64,000 bases of DNA, from the NCBI GenBank assembly GCA_029204225.1, contig CM055101.1, forward strand, positions 36,695,648-36,759,647, written 5' to 3'. The notes beneath the pieces are model-generated. The model saw nothing but the letters and a program-made list of their open reading frames with translations, had not been told where the DNA came from and ran no database searches. This stretch comes from Diphasiastrum complanatum. Its lineage: Eukaryota > Streptophyta > Lycopodiopsida > Lycopodiales > Lycopodiaceae. The translations under genes were made by a program, and so were the position numbers. Below are positions 44,191-56,391 of this stretch, piece after piece (position 1 is the stretch's first letter; every line of letters begins with the position of its first letter).

Positions 44191-44559
44191 GTTCCATTTA
44201 ACTGATTTTTTAGTAGTTTTATTTTTGATTTTTGTGTCTTCTTATGTTCATGCTTTTTAACTGTCTATGTTTGTATTTACTATGTTTTTATTCTCTATAC
44301 CTTTTTTTTCTCATGATTATCTATTCACAAGGAGTGTTATAGGTCAACAACTGATGGTCTAGTTCACATGGATAGGATTTATAACATTTTAATCTAGTTT
44401 ACTTCTACAATTAAGTTATCTCAGATTTTTCACCCATAACACAAATCTGGTAAATGAGATAATTCATTACTCTGAGAACTTCTATTTTGAGACATTGTCA
44501 TATTTGACTCTATGAAATTCTACAACAGCATCACTGAAATAGACTACTCAATAGACACT
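44191..44559. other. Non-coding spacer after gypsy pol
   Basis: T-rich, no coding signal. Confidence 0.5.
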
Positions 44560-44734
44560 TGGTTGGCATCTTGACCGAGTCCTCTGGTTGGCATCTCGAC
44601 CGAGTCCTCTGGTTGGCATCTCGACTGAGTCAGTTGGTTGGCATCTCGATCGAGTCAGTTGGCTGGCATCTCGACCGAGTCAGTTGGTCAACATCTCGAC
44701 TGAGTCACCTGGTTCACGTCTCGACCGAAACCGA
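44560..44734 (+). repeat. 25-bp tandem array 1 (CTCGAYCGAG motif)
   Basis: Seven units with GGTTGGCATCTCGACCGAGT-like sequence start at 44561, 44586, 44611, 44636, 44661, 44686 and 44711, an exact 25-bp period. The motif continues irregularly to about 44850. Confidence 0.9.
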
Positions 44735-45415
44735 GTGCACACAGTTCAACCAAGGCCACACAGTTCAACAAGGTTTTTAAAATCGCGACCGAATCATTCC
44801 ATTAAAATCTCGACCGAGTTGGGCACTTCAAAAATCTCGACCGAGCCCAAAAAGACGAACGACTATAAAGACATCCAAATCGAAGTCATTTTCACCTCAA
44901 CGATGTGCAAGCTTTCGAGTCTTCTAGCGAATGATTTCTGGCGATCATCCAGCTCCCATCACAGCTTCTGGCGCCCTTGCATTTGATCGATCCATGCTCA
45001 CACACACACTCCAGTCGTCCAAACTCAGCCGTTACTATCACAAAATCGCAAAGAGCACTATCAAACAACATATTTGAGAAAATCTAAACCGCTAGAAATC
45101 AGAAAACCATTCCAACTTTTTTGCACACAGCCACGTTGAGGGGTAGTGTAGCTGGAGCACACATCAAGCTCTAGTTTCACTATTGCAAAACACTTTACTA
45201 TTCCACATCCATCATTTCCAGAACCGCAACCATTTTCCAACACTTTGTTCTTCATAACCATTGTTTTACACTCAACGTTCTCCGCCGAGTCACCTGTTCC
45301 ATTCTCAACCAAATACCGTGCTCTCAGTTCTTAGCCAAGTCATTCCACTTCTGGTTTTGACCGAGCACCATTGTTTCCGTCTCCTTCGAGTCATTTCATC
45401 AGCTTTGGACCGAGT

Positions 45416-45540
45416 GTTTTTGTTACCTTCTCGATCGAGTGTTTTTGTTACCTTCTCGACCGAGTGTTTTTGTCACCATCTCGATCGACTGTTTTTGTCA
45501 CCATCTCGACCGACTGTTTTTGTTACCATCTCGACCGAGT
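45416..45540 (+). repeat. 25-bp tandem array 2 (CTCGAYCGAG motif)
   Basis: Five units begin GTTTTTGT at 45416, 45441, 45466, 45491 and 45516. The flank differs from array 1 but the core CTCGAYCGAG and the 25-bp period are the same. Some units hold the perfect palindrome CTCGATCGAG. Confidence 0.9.
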
Positions 45541-45640
45541 CATCCCGTTCCCATCTCAACTAAACCGAACCCCACCAAAACTCTACTATAAATCTCAACC
45601 GAGTCATATTTTCTAGAGAGCATTTCTAGCAATCTCAAGT

Positions 45641-48600
45641 CATGTCTTCACACCAATCCTCTAGCTCTGATGACCCAGATGCAAAATCTCAATACCTTTG
45701 GATTCCCTCAAGGACTGAATACAGTTACAAGTTCTTTGCATAAGGTCAAGACAACAGCCTATTACAAATTTATAGATCCATCTGTGACAAAGTGGAAGAA
45801 CAAGGACGGGTATCGATTCAAAGCCATCAATGATCAATCTCTGGTTGTTGCTTGTGCCTACTTAACCAAGTACACACAACATCCAAAACCAAGATCTTGA
45901 GAATACCCATATCCTTGTTCCACATGATGGCAGATTCGCAACTGCATGACCAAAATCTCTTTAACTAGGCCTAGTTTGCTTCGAACTGCATTCATGAGTG
46001 CATAAAGACCAAGCAACCCTCCACCTTGCTAGGCTACATGATGACAGATATCACACTCCAGCAAGTGAACGATGGACCGAGACTCTAGGAGCTGCTGCAG
46101 GTGGCCGACAAAGCTTGGGAAATACTAGTTCAATCCAAAAAGTCCAAGCGTTCCAAACAAAAAACATTGTCACCGCAGGGGCCACCACCTAGGAGACCGA
46201 ACATGAATATCATGAAGTTGACAGTCAAGAAGCAGCCAACACCAACTGGTTTCCAACAAGATCCACCAACTGAAGGATCTTTTGAAGCACAACAGACTAA
46301 CACCTCCAAGCCTAAGCTTCTTGAAACACGCTAGCTAAAAACCAGAACAAAGTTGATGGCCAAGAGGTGTTCTCCAGATGGTACGGAGATAGATGAGTTA
46401 GAATCTAAAGGTGAGCCAGTCAAGAGGAAACCACGAGCCACGAGACAAGCCACACAATCTCATTCAACATCCTCAAGCCGACAGACTCTCAAGATGGCAG
46501 CTCCACCTCCGATATGGCATCCCAGCAGCACTCCTCACCCAAACACATCATCGACGGGGGTGATGGTATAGACACATCTGGAGCAGTAGACACTGGAAAG
46601 GACTCCCAAGCTGTCCAACCAGTCACAGTGACAACTCTCCCCATGATAATTACAACTCCCCCACGGTGACAACTCCCCCCATGATAATTACAACGCCGAC
46701 GCCACCAAACTCACCAAAGGCACAAGTTTTGGGAGGGGGGGGGGGGAGATGGGAATGTCATTCCCAAAGATACAACCGTAGCCCACAACAGGAACAAGCC
46801 CAACAAGTCCACAGTCTCATGGACACTTCAACATATTTTATTGCTGCGGACCTGATGGAGATAAGTGATGACAAAGATGGCAAAGCAGATTAGTCGAGGG
46901 GAATTCAGACCCTACTAGCTAGCATCACCACCACAACCCTAACCACCTCGCCCATCATTCCCACAACCACCATCTCAACTAACGTCATTCCTTTATTCTC
47001 ACCATTACCACCTTCACGTCCCCATCAATCCATATTTTTTGGACTAACACCACCTCACCATACTCTTGATAAATATCCAACCATCTCTAGCCCTAAAGGG
47101 CTCTCAGAAGTAGCCAAACATTCGATGATAAGCTTGTCCGAGACCAGCTACCACATGCACTAGTTGGTAAGCCAACAACAGGTGTTGAAAAATAAGGTCA
47201 GACATCAAGACCAGACTATTGCCAAGCAAAAAAAATTAATAAAAGAAAAAAAAAAAGAGACAGAGGAGCTGAAAGCCATGATGGCCAGGCAAGTAACACA
47301 ACTGAATGAGGTCCAGCAGCAACTCAAGCACCAGATGGCCCAGATCGACCAAACATGGGATGGATCATCTAGCGCAATGACAGTTTATGCCCCTCTGGTA
47401 AAGCTCGAAGACATTCAATTCCAAGCTCCGCAAGCCCCAGCCATCAAAATGGAAAAATACATAAGGCTAATACAAGAACGAGAGGTTGACAAGAGAAATT
47501 TCGAGAATGTTGCGGCAAAACAGACGAAGGTCATTCTCGACAGAGACAATTGGAAGACATGACAAAGGCCCTACAACAGGTCTTGGACAAAGTGAACCAG
47601 CTTTGGAACATGGTGTGCAAGGCCCAAGCAAGAATTTTTGATCGAAAACTTAGGGATGATGATGGAGATGACGAGGGAAATCATAACGATGAGCAGACCT
47701 AGCAGTACGATGGTAGCTCGGGTTCGGATAACAAGAGAACTAAAGCTACACCTAGAACTTTTCCTCTTCCCCCTCCTACCTTCAAACCTCCTTCATATTC
47801 TACTTTTAATTTCTCTCAAACATTCATTCCAACTTATCCCATCCCTTCACCTTCCTCCTCTCAACTAGCCAAATTTTGAGACCCCATCAAGGACCTGCCG
47901 AGACGTACAAGGCCCGACGGGACAAGTTCTTAAAATAGTTTAGTTCCCTCGATGCAGCGTACAACCTTTTGAGTCCGTCCCCTCCTAAACCTGATACTCT
48001 CATGCCACTCTCGCTAGATCACACCATTCCTGACCTCCTAGAAACTAACATCGATGCTAGTGGCGATGATGACCCCCTGGATGATGTGCCAGAAACAAGA
48101 AGATTCTCACCCAAGCCTACTGATGCGGGTGAAGTTGAGCCCTCCACAAGTGAGCGAGCCAAAAAGAGCGACATGGGTGCCAAGGCGCTGGATGATTACC
48201 TGGAAAGGCTGACACAACAACGTCAGGCAGCCTCACCGGTCAAGCAAAGACCCAACATTGCAGATACAAGAGAGTCAGAGAAATTTGAGAGAAAATACCC
48301 CTACAACATGAGGGACAACAAAGATGAGATTGATCAAAGCTAGTACTCCACAAGGGTCGAGATCATTGCTGCACTGCAATCACAGCCTGAATGGCACAAT
48401 AAAGTCCTAAAAGATAGCAGGCGGTTGCAAGATTATTTGAGGGCACCAGCTTGGAAAAGGATCGATCCCTTTTATTTGCCGATCAAGTGAAGAAATATCT
48501 GGCCAACGAAGCGACCATGGGTTGAAGTGGTGAACTAGCTAGTAATTCCAAGAATTTCAGAGAGCATATCTATGGATGACCTAAGGCTACAATTATTAGA

Positions 48601-49160
48601 TTTTGGACATAAATATAAATCCAACACTGATCTATGTGTACAAGAAAGTGCCGAGTATTGTAGATCAATGGCATTTCTGATAAATCAAGAATGTTTTTGG
48701 GATCATGGCTTAGATCCAATTTGGATCAATCCCAATGTGGCCCTCCAGTATGAAGACAATCACCAAATGATAGTCCAGCTTTATTGCAGAGCGGTCTTCA
48801 TGTATTTCCGATATGTCACGATGATAGAAGACTGGCAAGAATTTGGCTTTGTTGAGAAAGTACGTGATTAACTGGGGTCACTTTCCTTCGGAAGCAAGCT
48901 ACGCTTCCAAGTATTTGAAGCCCTGGGAAGGAAGATGAGCGAACAAAAACAGATTGCAAGATGACCAGGTGAGCAGGACTCGCAGGAGGTTCTCAAGCAG
49001 TCTGGGATGTAGAGGCCAATGAGAGATCTCAAACTTTGTGAAATAATTTTGCGACAAATAAACACTTGGTTCTACAGAAGTGACTGAAGATTCACGCTTT
49101 TCCAGGTGCCAAGCGGAACAACGTCATTCTACATGTGTTGCAGTGGGTCTTGCAACAGAT
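45641..49160 (+). pseudogene. Extra 3' coding region of the gypsy element (unknown ORF)
   Basis: From ATG 45641 (MSSHQSSSSDDPDAKSQYLW) many plus-strand frames stay open for 60-130 codons with protein-like composition: basic, Pro-rich text (46100-46570); a strong coiled coil near 47164-47400 (EELKAMMARQVTQLNEVQQQ); an acidic linker (47969-48343); and a globular-looking piece (48572-48871: MDDLRLQLLDFGHKYK, QECFWDHGLDPIWINP). I do not recognise a family. Its place between integrase and the purine tract matches the env-like or unknown ORFs of Athila/Tat-type elements, but no signal peptide or membrane segment is visible. Confidence 0.5.
46736..46746 (+). repeat. Poly-G run
   Basis: Eleven G inside GGGAGGGGG...GAGATGGG, a second purine-rich tract within the gypsy element (possible central PPT or chance). 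Confidence 0.6.
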
Positions 49161-49162
49161 TA

Positions 49163-49177
49163 GGGGGGGGGGGGGGG
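49163..49177 (+). other. G-rich polypurine tract
   Basis: Fifteen G directly upstream of ATGATGTTGGTAGATTCCC; its position fits the PPT that primes plus-strand synthesis. Confidence 0.65.
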
Positions 49178-49181
49178 ATGA

Positions 49182-49700
49182 TGTTGGTAGATTCCCAAGA
49201 TGCCGAGCTGAGCTGTTATAAAGAGCACCTCTCACCCTAGACTGAGGAGGTCTCAGAAGGAAGAGAGAAGGATGAAGATGAGAGTCGGAACATGAGAGCC
49301 GAGGAATACTAGCTAGGAATACAATTCTAATTCATGTGAGCCTCATGGTGAATCCCAAGAGAAGGAATGACCATGTAGGAGCGAGTAGTATTTCTAGGAA
49401 AATGCACTAAATGTAGACCCCTCTTAAATAAATTAGAGTGAGCCACCTTTTGATGGTGACCTCTAGTGGAAGAGTTAATTTCACTTGGAATTTGTAAATA
49501 GTGGAATTGCCACTTAGGCTCCACATGGACAGCCTCATTGTTTATTTAAGAGCCCCCCTCTCTTGTGAGGGAGCTTTACATGTAATGTCATTTGTTCTTG
49601 ATTGAATAAGAAGATCCTCCACGAGTTCTTGGCATTCTTGAAGCTCCTTGTTCATGACAACTTTGTTGAGTGATTCTTTTATGAACATGTTGTTCCATTT
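49182..49700 (+). repeat. Probable 3' LTR of the gypsy element
   Basis: It starts TGTTGGTAGATTCCC right after the purine tract and has a TATTTAAG box near 49542 and AATAAG-type signals near 49604. The right end is uncertain because no second copy exists in the window. Confidence 0.55.
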
Positions 49701-50648
49701 CTTGAATGTGGTTGTGGATTAGTTGTGGAACAGATTAATTTCCTGCTTTCTTTCCTTTTACAATGTGAATTAGAGTAAAATAGATTTTTTGTTCTTGTTT
49801 TAAAGTGGATTCAGCATACAAGTAAACTAAACAACCTGAAATTGTGGTATAGATCTTGCATATCCCTGACATCTCAGTTCTTGATGTTCTTGGGCTATGA
49901 ATCAAGAGATGGGTGTTTCTTGATCTTTGGATTGTCATTATGTTGGTAGTATTTAGTTTCTTGTTTCTTGTTTTCAATTTTGTGAATTTGTAGATTAATC
50001 CAAACATCTTGTTTGTCTCTTTCTAACATTTTAGAAGTAGTTAGTAGCAAGAACCGATTGGAAAATTCATCTGCTTTTAATTTAAACCTCTACTTTTTAG
50101 AAATTTCTTAAATATGAGACATTTGGATTGAGATTCATATAATTTCTTCCAATGTAGAACTAGGTTCTGAAGGACTGTTAAAGTTATATGAATTTATGTT
50201 TCCATTTCAGTTTTGTGAATATAGCTCAGAATCAATTGATGTTTTCAACTGATTAAGTGGAATTTAAACTTCCTGAGCCCAAATGATTATCCCTATTTGA
50301 TAGTTGATTATTGAGAGTAATGTTTCTATCACTCGAGATAAGATATTTTATGATTTTGAGAAAAAAGTCCAGTTTGTAGTAGTATCGGGTACTCATTACT
50401 GACTTTTTCGAATCTTCGATATCTTATTTGTTGTATCCTGAGAATTTTTTAATTGAAATTATGGAATTTCTTTTGAAAGGGAGAGAAGAAAATGATAGGA
50501 ATAAGACTTTCACGAGATCAACCAGTTGCATAGATTTCTTTGGAATCCAGTATGTGTGCAATGGTGGAACCACCCAGTGGGAATGGAGAAAATCTCTCGT
50601 GATTGTTTTGAATAATTTGGAACTAGAGGAGTTTTGGGAGTTTTGAGT
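49701..50648. other. No recognisable gene
   Basis: AT-rich sequence; ORFs are short and lack domains. Confidence 0.4.
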
Positions 50649-51341
50649 TGTTAGATATTCATAATTATGGATAGTGGTGGTAAAGATTAATTTAAGATTC
50701 CGCTGATTTGATCAGATGCGATAAAGATTTAATCTTAATCTTATGTCCAAAGATGTCTATATAAGTCAGCCTAATCTTGGTATGTACACTAAGATCTGAA
50801 GTAGGTTGATTAATAGAAGAAATTTTGTTGGTAAAAGTATGATGGTTGGAAAACTTGTGATGTGGACTTCAGAGATTTTCCACGGATTTTGGAGGAATCT
50901 GTCAATTATTGACATATGTATTTATGTATTGGGTCATAATGAGATTATTTTCATATGTGCATGATTAATCTTGTTTGGATCTACTATGTGTTCCTGGTTA
51001 CTAAGGTTATCTAGCATGAATATCAATATTATTTATGTGATCATTGCTACTCTGATGAATGAATCATATTGTCTTCTCAATCAGTAGATAGCTACAAAGT
51101 TGCAAAATCAAAACTAACTGGCGTTTTTTGCACTTTTCGCATTTTTTGCATTCTCTCTCTTCGGGATTTTTGCATTTTTCTAATAGAGCTAAAATGTGCT
51201 TAAGTGCGTAGAACTCACGTAGTTTTGCATTTTTCACATTTTTCACCTTCTCAAAAAATGCGACAATTGTAGAATAATGCATTCTTCTGCATTCCTAAAT
51301 TTGTTAGATGCAATTGAGATAGGAACGAGTAGTTTGCCTCA
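50649..51341 (+). repeat. Probable 5' LTR of copia element G
   Basis: The inferred start is TGTTAGATATTC and the end CTCA, one base before a PBS. A TATA box (CTATATAAG) lies near 50757. The left boundary is tentative because no 3' copy is present. Confidence 0.55.
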
Positions 51342-51342
51342 G

Positions 51343-51354
51343 TGGTATCAAAGC
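51343..51354 (+). other. Primer-binding site of copia G
   Basis: TGGTATCAAAGC, one mismatch to the Met-tRNA PBS, with the gag ATG 26 bp downstream. Confidence 0.75.
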
Positions 51355-51379
51355 ACTACAGACTAAAATTAAGGACAAG

Positions 51380-51984
51380 ATGGCAACGAACCTACAACAG
51401 AAGGTTGTAAGTGTGTTTGATGGCAGCAATATGTTGTCTGGAAACACAAAATGAAGATGCTACTCATAGGAGAAGGCCTACGGAGCGTAGTGGATGGTAT
51501 TCAAGTAAGACCACAACAGAATCCGGCTGAATGGAGAAAGAAGAGCGATAGGGCAATGGCTCTAATCACTCCGTCGCTTGCAAAAGACATCATGATGACC
51601 ACCGTGGACTACGAGACCAGCCACAAAATGTGGGAAAGGCTACAAGCCAAACATGAGCACATGAGAAGTGTAGAGATCTTACATCTCAACAATCAGCTTT
51701 TGAACATGAAGTGGGATGACAATGATCTAGACAAGCATGCAGGAAAGATGAAAGCAATCTTTGACCAACTAGCAGCTGCAGATCAGAATCAAGTGATTCC
51801 ACCGGAGCAACAGTTCTTACACTTCATAAGAACTCTACCATCTACTTACTATAGTTTGAGGTCACTACTCATAAGGACGCCTAACATGACATTCAGTGAT
51901 GTTGTTAAAGTTGTAAAGGATGAAGTCATCATGAGAGATCATACTGACTCTCAAGACAATGAGGACCAAGCATCCATTACTTAA
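51380..51984 (+). pseudogene. Copia G gag (frameshifted)
   Basis: Gag starts at ATG 51380 (MATNLQQKVVSVFDGSN). A frameshift near 51430 moves the rest to another frame, which is then open for 177 codons: KMKMLLIGEGLRSVVDGIQV, MTTVDYETSHKMWERLQAKH, LNNQLLNMKWDDNDLDKH and LPSTYYSLRSLLIRTPNMTF, a typical copia gag core. It ends at 51984 before any knuckle. The element is truncated. Confidence 0.8.
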
Positions 51985-52289
51985 AACTTGCTTCGAACAG
52001 GAACACAGATCATGCTACACAATAACACAGAAAAAAAAACACTCTCCACAGCAAGCTCACATAGCAACTGTATTTCTCAAAATGAAATTACACTGTACAT
52101 ATAGTTGTTCACTCAGGAAACCCATGCATAACCCAGGTTGTCATTGACGGGATGCGTCGACTTGCCTCGTGGCGAGGCCAACTGATTCTTATCGATTGAT
52201 AGGACCCACAGTACATTAGCACAGTGATTCTACTTTAATTCTAACTCTCTCCCTTAAAGTGGAGTCTACTTTTTATACAGTCATATACA
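51985..52289. other. Junction between copia G and copia H
   Basis: No motif recognised. The plus-strand gag frame has ended and the minus-strand RNase H has not yet begun. Confidence 0.4.
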
Positions 52290-53930
52290 TAGCTTTAAAG
52301 TCAACAAACTTTAAGTACAGAAAGCTTTGATCTAAACTTATCAAACTTTTCTCCAACAAGTGGCTTAGTGAAAATATCAGCTAGGTGTTCTTCTGTACTA
52401 CAAATGAACAACATGAATTTCACGACTCAGCAGCCTCTCACGTATAAAGTGATACTGAACCTCAATGTGCTTGGTTCTCGCATGGAACACTGGATTCTTT
52501 GCTAGTTGAATGCCACTCTAACTGTCGCTATGTAACGTTGTGAGATTTTTCTGCTTCATGCCAACTTCTTCCAAGATTTGTCTCAACCATATAGATTCTT
52601 GTGCTGCACTACACATTGCCTTATACTTTGCTTCTGTGGTGGATAGAGCAATTGTACTTTGCTTCTTACTAGACCAGGAAAATCAACTGCCACAAAGCTG
52701 GAATACATACCCTGTGGTGGATCTACGATCATGACAGTCACCTCCCCAATCTGCATCCACATAGCCACACAACTCAGGTAAACCCTCATGCTTCCTGTAA
52801 ATCAAGCCATAATCTGAAGTGCCTTTTACATAATGTAGAATGCTCTTAGCTGTCTTCCAATGTGTTTCTATAGGTGCTGCCATAAACTGACTTACAATAC
52901 CAACAACATAGCATATATCTGGTCTAGTTGTGGTAAGGTAAATCAAGCTCCCTACTAACTGCCTATACAATGTAGCATCAAATGACTGTGACTCATCAAG
53001 CTTAGAAAGCTTTTTACCTGGTTCAATAGGAGTATTCACTGGTTTGCAATCCTGCAACCTAAACTTGTCCAGCAACTTTTTGACATACTTCACCTGTGTT
53101 AAACCCACTTCGTGTCCTTTTTGCCACACCTTTACTCCAAGGCAATAATGCATTAGGCTGCAATCTGTCATCTCGAATTGTTCCATGAGGTCTTTCTTGA
53201 TCATGTCTATCATCTCTTGATTATTTCCCATAATAATCAAGTCATCAACATAAAGAGTAATCAAAGCAACCATACCATCAAAGCATAAGACATATAGATT
53301 TGGATCAGAATGTGTTCTCACCATCCCCTTTGAATGAAAGTAGGCATCAATTTGCTATACCACGCATGTGGTGCCTGTTTAAGACCATAAAGTGTTTTCT
53401 TCAAGCGACATATTTTATTTTCCTGTCCTTTCGCTACAAAGCCTTTAGGTTGATCCATGAACACCTCTTCTTCTAACTCACCATTTAGAAAAGCAGATTT
53501 CACATCCATCTAATGCAAAGGCCAACCAAAATGTGAAGCTAAAGCAACAAGTAGACGTAGAGTATTCCACTTACATATTGACGCAAAGGTCTCCTCATAA
53601 TTAATGCCTTTACTTTGTGCATACCCTTTGATCACCAATCTTGCCTTGTGCTTTGCTATACTTTCATCTACATGGTACTTAGTCCTGTATACCCATTTGC
53701 AACCAATGGGTTTCTTGCCAACTGGTGGTCCTACTAAGTCCCATGTGCTATGCTTAGCAATTGACTCCATCTCCTCTCCCATGTCCTTGATCCAAATGTC
53801 ACCATCCTTCACTTCACCATAAGTCGAAGGTTCCTTGCTTTGAATAATGCTAGATAAGAGAGCACAATTTGCTTCATACCTTTTAGGTTGTGTCTTCTCT
53901 CTTGTTGATCTTCGTAGCTCTCCCTGGCTA
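52290..53930 (-). pseudogene. Copia element H: RT and RNase H (minus)
   Basis: Minus-strand order: RRSTREK-type linker near 53920; RT from 53812 (MGEEMESIAKHSTWDLVGPP, CKWVYRTKYH, HKARLVIKGYAQSKGINYEE); a stop at about 53510; [34 protein letters not shown]; a frameshift at about 53320; LYVDDLIIMG with the intact YVDD box (near 53250); and RNase H (YVKGTSDYGLIYR, YVDADWGGDCHDRRSTTGY, then ARTKHIEVQYHFIRERL and FTKPL near 52480-52340). Most RT residues are intact; a few stops and shifts only. Confidence 0.85.
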
Positions 53931-54481
53931 GATGATCTTCACCATGAGCTTACTAATGAATTGCCAAATATAGCCATGGAGCTAAATAGATTAGAACTAG
54001 TCAAGAGGATAGTTAATAAAGTGGTTCGAACAACCTCGCTATAATTGAGAATAACGGAATTGTAATAATAGTTGTAAGGCCCAATTTAGCTAAATAAGGC
54101 CCCAAACTTATAGTAGAGGCACAAATGACCACTAAAATAGCTGAGGTCGTGCTAAATTTGGAGGCTATTGTTCATTTTGTGATTTTGAGTTTTAAGAGGT
54201 CTTGGAGCTTCTCTTGGAGAGCTTTCTTGATGAAGAAAGTGGTTCATGTGCCTAAAATCACATGAGAGCTATGATCATGCTCTAGAATCAGGCCCTATTT
54301 TGTGAATGATCAATAATCATGAATAAAGATACCTTACTTTGTCTAATTTGGTGAAGTTTTGCTACTTTTAACTATCTTCTTGATTTTTAACTAGTTTCTT
54401 GATTTTCTTGCATTTCCATTGTAATTTGATGTTTAATGAATGGATTAGATGTTTGAATGCTAAGGTTGGCAATGACAATTT
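53931..54481. other. Unassigned; probable LTR of the element whose PBS is at 54482
   Basis: AT-rich. A 65-codon ORF (53847-54044) lacks known features. LTR ends could not be fixed. Confidence 0.35.
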
Positions 54482-54493
54482 TGGTATCAGAGC
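54482..54493 (+). other. Copia primer-binding site (element I)
   Basis: An exact TGGTATCAGAGC on plus, implying an LTR to the left and a leader to the right. Confidence 0.7.
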
Positions 54494-54609
54494 ATTAGAT
54501 CCTTTCCCCATCAGATTTGGTGGATTTTGTTAAATTTGGTAGAGATTCTTGTTCTAGCTTTTTTGATTTTTCAATTTCCAACAATTTTTTATTCAGTTTT
54601 TGACTATCT

Positions 54610-54840
54610 AATCCTCATTTTTTGTGTAGTTTCTTGTCTTGCAATCTTGTGTGTAGAATGCCTATTTTATGTTATTTTCGGATCCACACATGTGAGATAT
54701 AGTACCTTACTATTTTGGTATAGACAACAACTTCATCATATCATATGTTTGATGTTTGATCAGGTTCTTATTGAGTTTGCATCTCTTTCATAGAGTAGAT
54801 GTTGATTTTTCTACATTGGCAACATTGGTAGAGTTGATCT
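54610..54840 (+). repeat. Diverged relative of the D2 LTR
   Basis: It shares ordered blocks with the 58645-59298 LTR: TCTTGCAATCTTGTGTGTA, GTTATTTTCGG, a CACACATGTGAGAT version of the palindrome, GAGTTTGCATCTC, GTAGATG(C/T)TGATTTTT and ACATTGGCA. Same order, many substitutions. Confidence 0.6.
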
Positions 54841-54970
54841 ATTTACATGATTGTTGAATAATGAAAAATATATGTGTGGTTTACTTTGTGCATCTAATTA
54901 TGTGATAAATTTTGCTCATACACAAACTATAATCACCATAGCTTATTAACGATCAATCTATGCCTATGGT

Positions 54971-55118
<148 letters not shown>

Positions 55119-55433
55119 TGACTACTAATGAAACTTAAACTAATTCAACTTTAACATAAAATGAACTAGTCTATTAATCTATTTATAGTTCTTGATGGAA
55201 CAACCCTAATGGAATGCGCCGTCATCCACATGGCAGGTTCCATGAGATAAAAGATTGGACCAGAAATATGTAATGGATAAGGCTCCAAATATGAAAGAAT
55301 CGTTATCTGGTAACCCTCGAATAATCGTTTTAGGTCTGCTCGCGAAAATATGTCAACAATATGTGTATTCCTATTACATTGTCTTGACAATGCGAGTAAA
55401 ACTACAAAGTAGTTCCACTTTATCCTACATGAC

Positions 55434-55656
55434 CCAATTCTGAGCTACCGGTAAAAAGATACAGCCAGTCAAAGTTTCTAGAAAACCCAATATCTCTTCT
55501 ATGCTTGGATAGAGGACCCTTTTAATCCAATATCTCTTCTGTGGGCGGACAAAGCATCTTCTCACTGAGAGGGTACTCTATCCACGCACAGAATAGATAT
55601 TGGGTGTTCTGAAAACTTTGACTCGTTGTAGTTTTTGAACAATAGCTCATAACTGG
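55434..55656. repeat. Long imperfect inverted repeat (foldback)
   Basis: The left arm (about 55434-55515) and the right arm (about 55575-55656) pair over about 80 bp with few gaps: left AGTCAAAGTTT, CCCAATATCTCTTCT and GGATAGAG against right ACTCTATCC, AGAATAGATATTGGG and AAACTTTGACT. A third partial CCAATATCTCTTCTGTG sits in the ~60-nt loop. It could be a MITE or foldback element or a precursor-type hairpin. Confidence 0.7.
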
Positions 55657-55992
55657 ATCATCTAGGAGGTCATTGAAAACCTCTTGTCAAGCACTTTCCA
55701 ATAATATGATTTTTGTCTCAATTGGAGCCACACTTAAAAAGGTACACTATTTTTTATTTATTTTTTGATAATTGCCTATTAGACTATGGACGACATGTCA
55801 TGCTTGCGGGCTGCCCTCGATGCCGAATTACAGTTTTATTGAAAAGGCTTTTAAATTTTAATGAGTTATGTAACATAAATTTCAAATTTGAGTGTTTAGA
55901 TCAGTCCATGTGTAAGAGATTTTTGAAAGAAAAAAAAAATAAACAACATTTTTACAAGGGGTTTATTTTGGATTCGGAACTCCTCTAATGAG

Positions 55993-56391
55993 ATGCTTTA
56001 TAGAATGAAATTCAATCAAGACTTAAAAGTATTTGGATGTGCATGTTTTGTCCATATTCCATTAGTCACAAGAACCAAGGATGATACCTCTTCCATTAAG
56101 GGGATCATGGTTGGTTATGGAAAAGCTAGTAAAGGGTATATAGTCTACATTCCTTCTACTCAAAAGTTTATGATGTTTAGAGAAGTTGTGTTTGATGAAT
56201 CTAAAATACATAAGCTTGATGTTGATGCACTCAAGCCTACTAGAAAGTCTATTTTCAGAGAAATAGTAGGGATTGAGATGGAGCTTAGTCAAGAGGAGAA
56301 GCAACTGAAAAACTTGAGAGCACTACAAACTTTAACAAGGTCAATTCAAGCAAGAATGGAACTGTCAAAATTGCCAAGTGTAGATCCTTGA
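55993..56391 (+). pseudogene. Copia integrase C-terminal fragment
   Basis: A 132-codon frame reads LKVFGCACFVHIPLVTRTK, MVGYGKASKGYIVYIPSTQK, FREVVFDESKI, then Glu/Lys-rich text. This is the region between integrase and RT (SH3-like fold) of copia polyproteins. It stops near 56391, where a minus-strand RNase H begins. Position and strand suit element I. Confidence 0.75.

Larger units (their letters stand above)
39512..49700 (+). mobile_element. Decayed Ty3/gypsy element with extra 3' coding region
   Basis: In order on plus: gag with three zinc-knuckle motifs, aspartic protease, RT N-terminus, RNase H tail, integrase (after pol RT, the gypsy order), a non-coding stretch with two 25-bp tandem arrays, a 3.5-kb extra coding region, a G-rich purine tract and an LTR-like start at 49182. 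The long spacer and extra ORF 3' of pol recall the Athila/Tat group. Stops, frameshifts and an RT/RNase H deletion kill it. The 5' LTR was not found. Confidence 0.75.

Noticed and set aside
44560-45540. CRISPR-like arrays
   Set aside because: Units are contiguous tandem repeats with no unique spacers, in a plant genome context.
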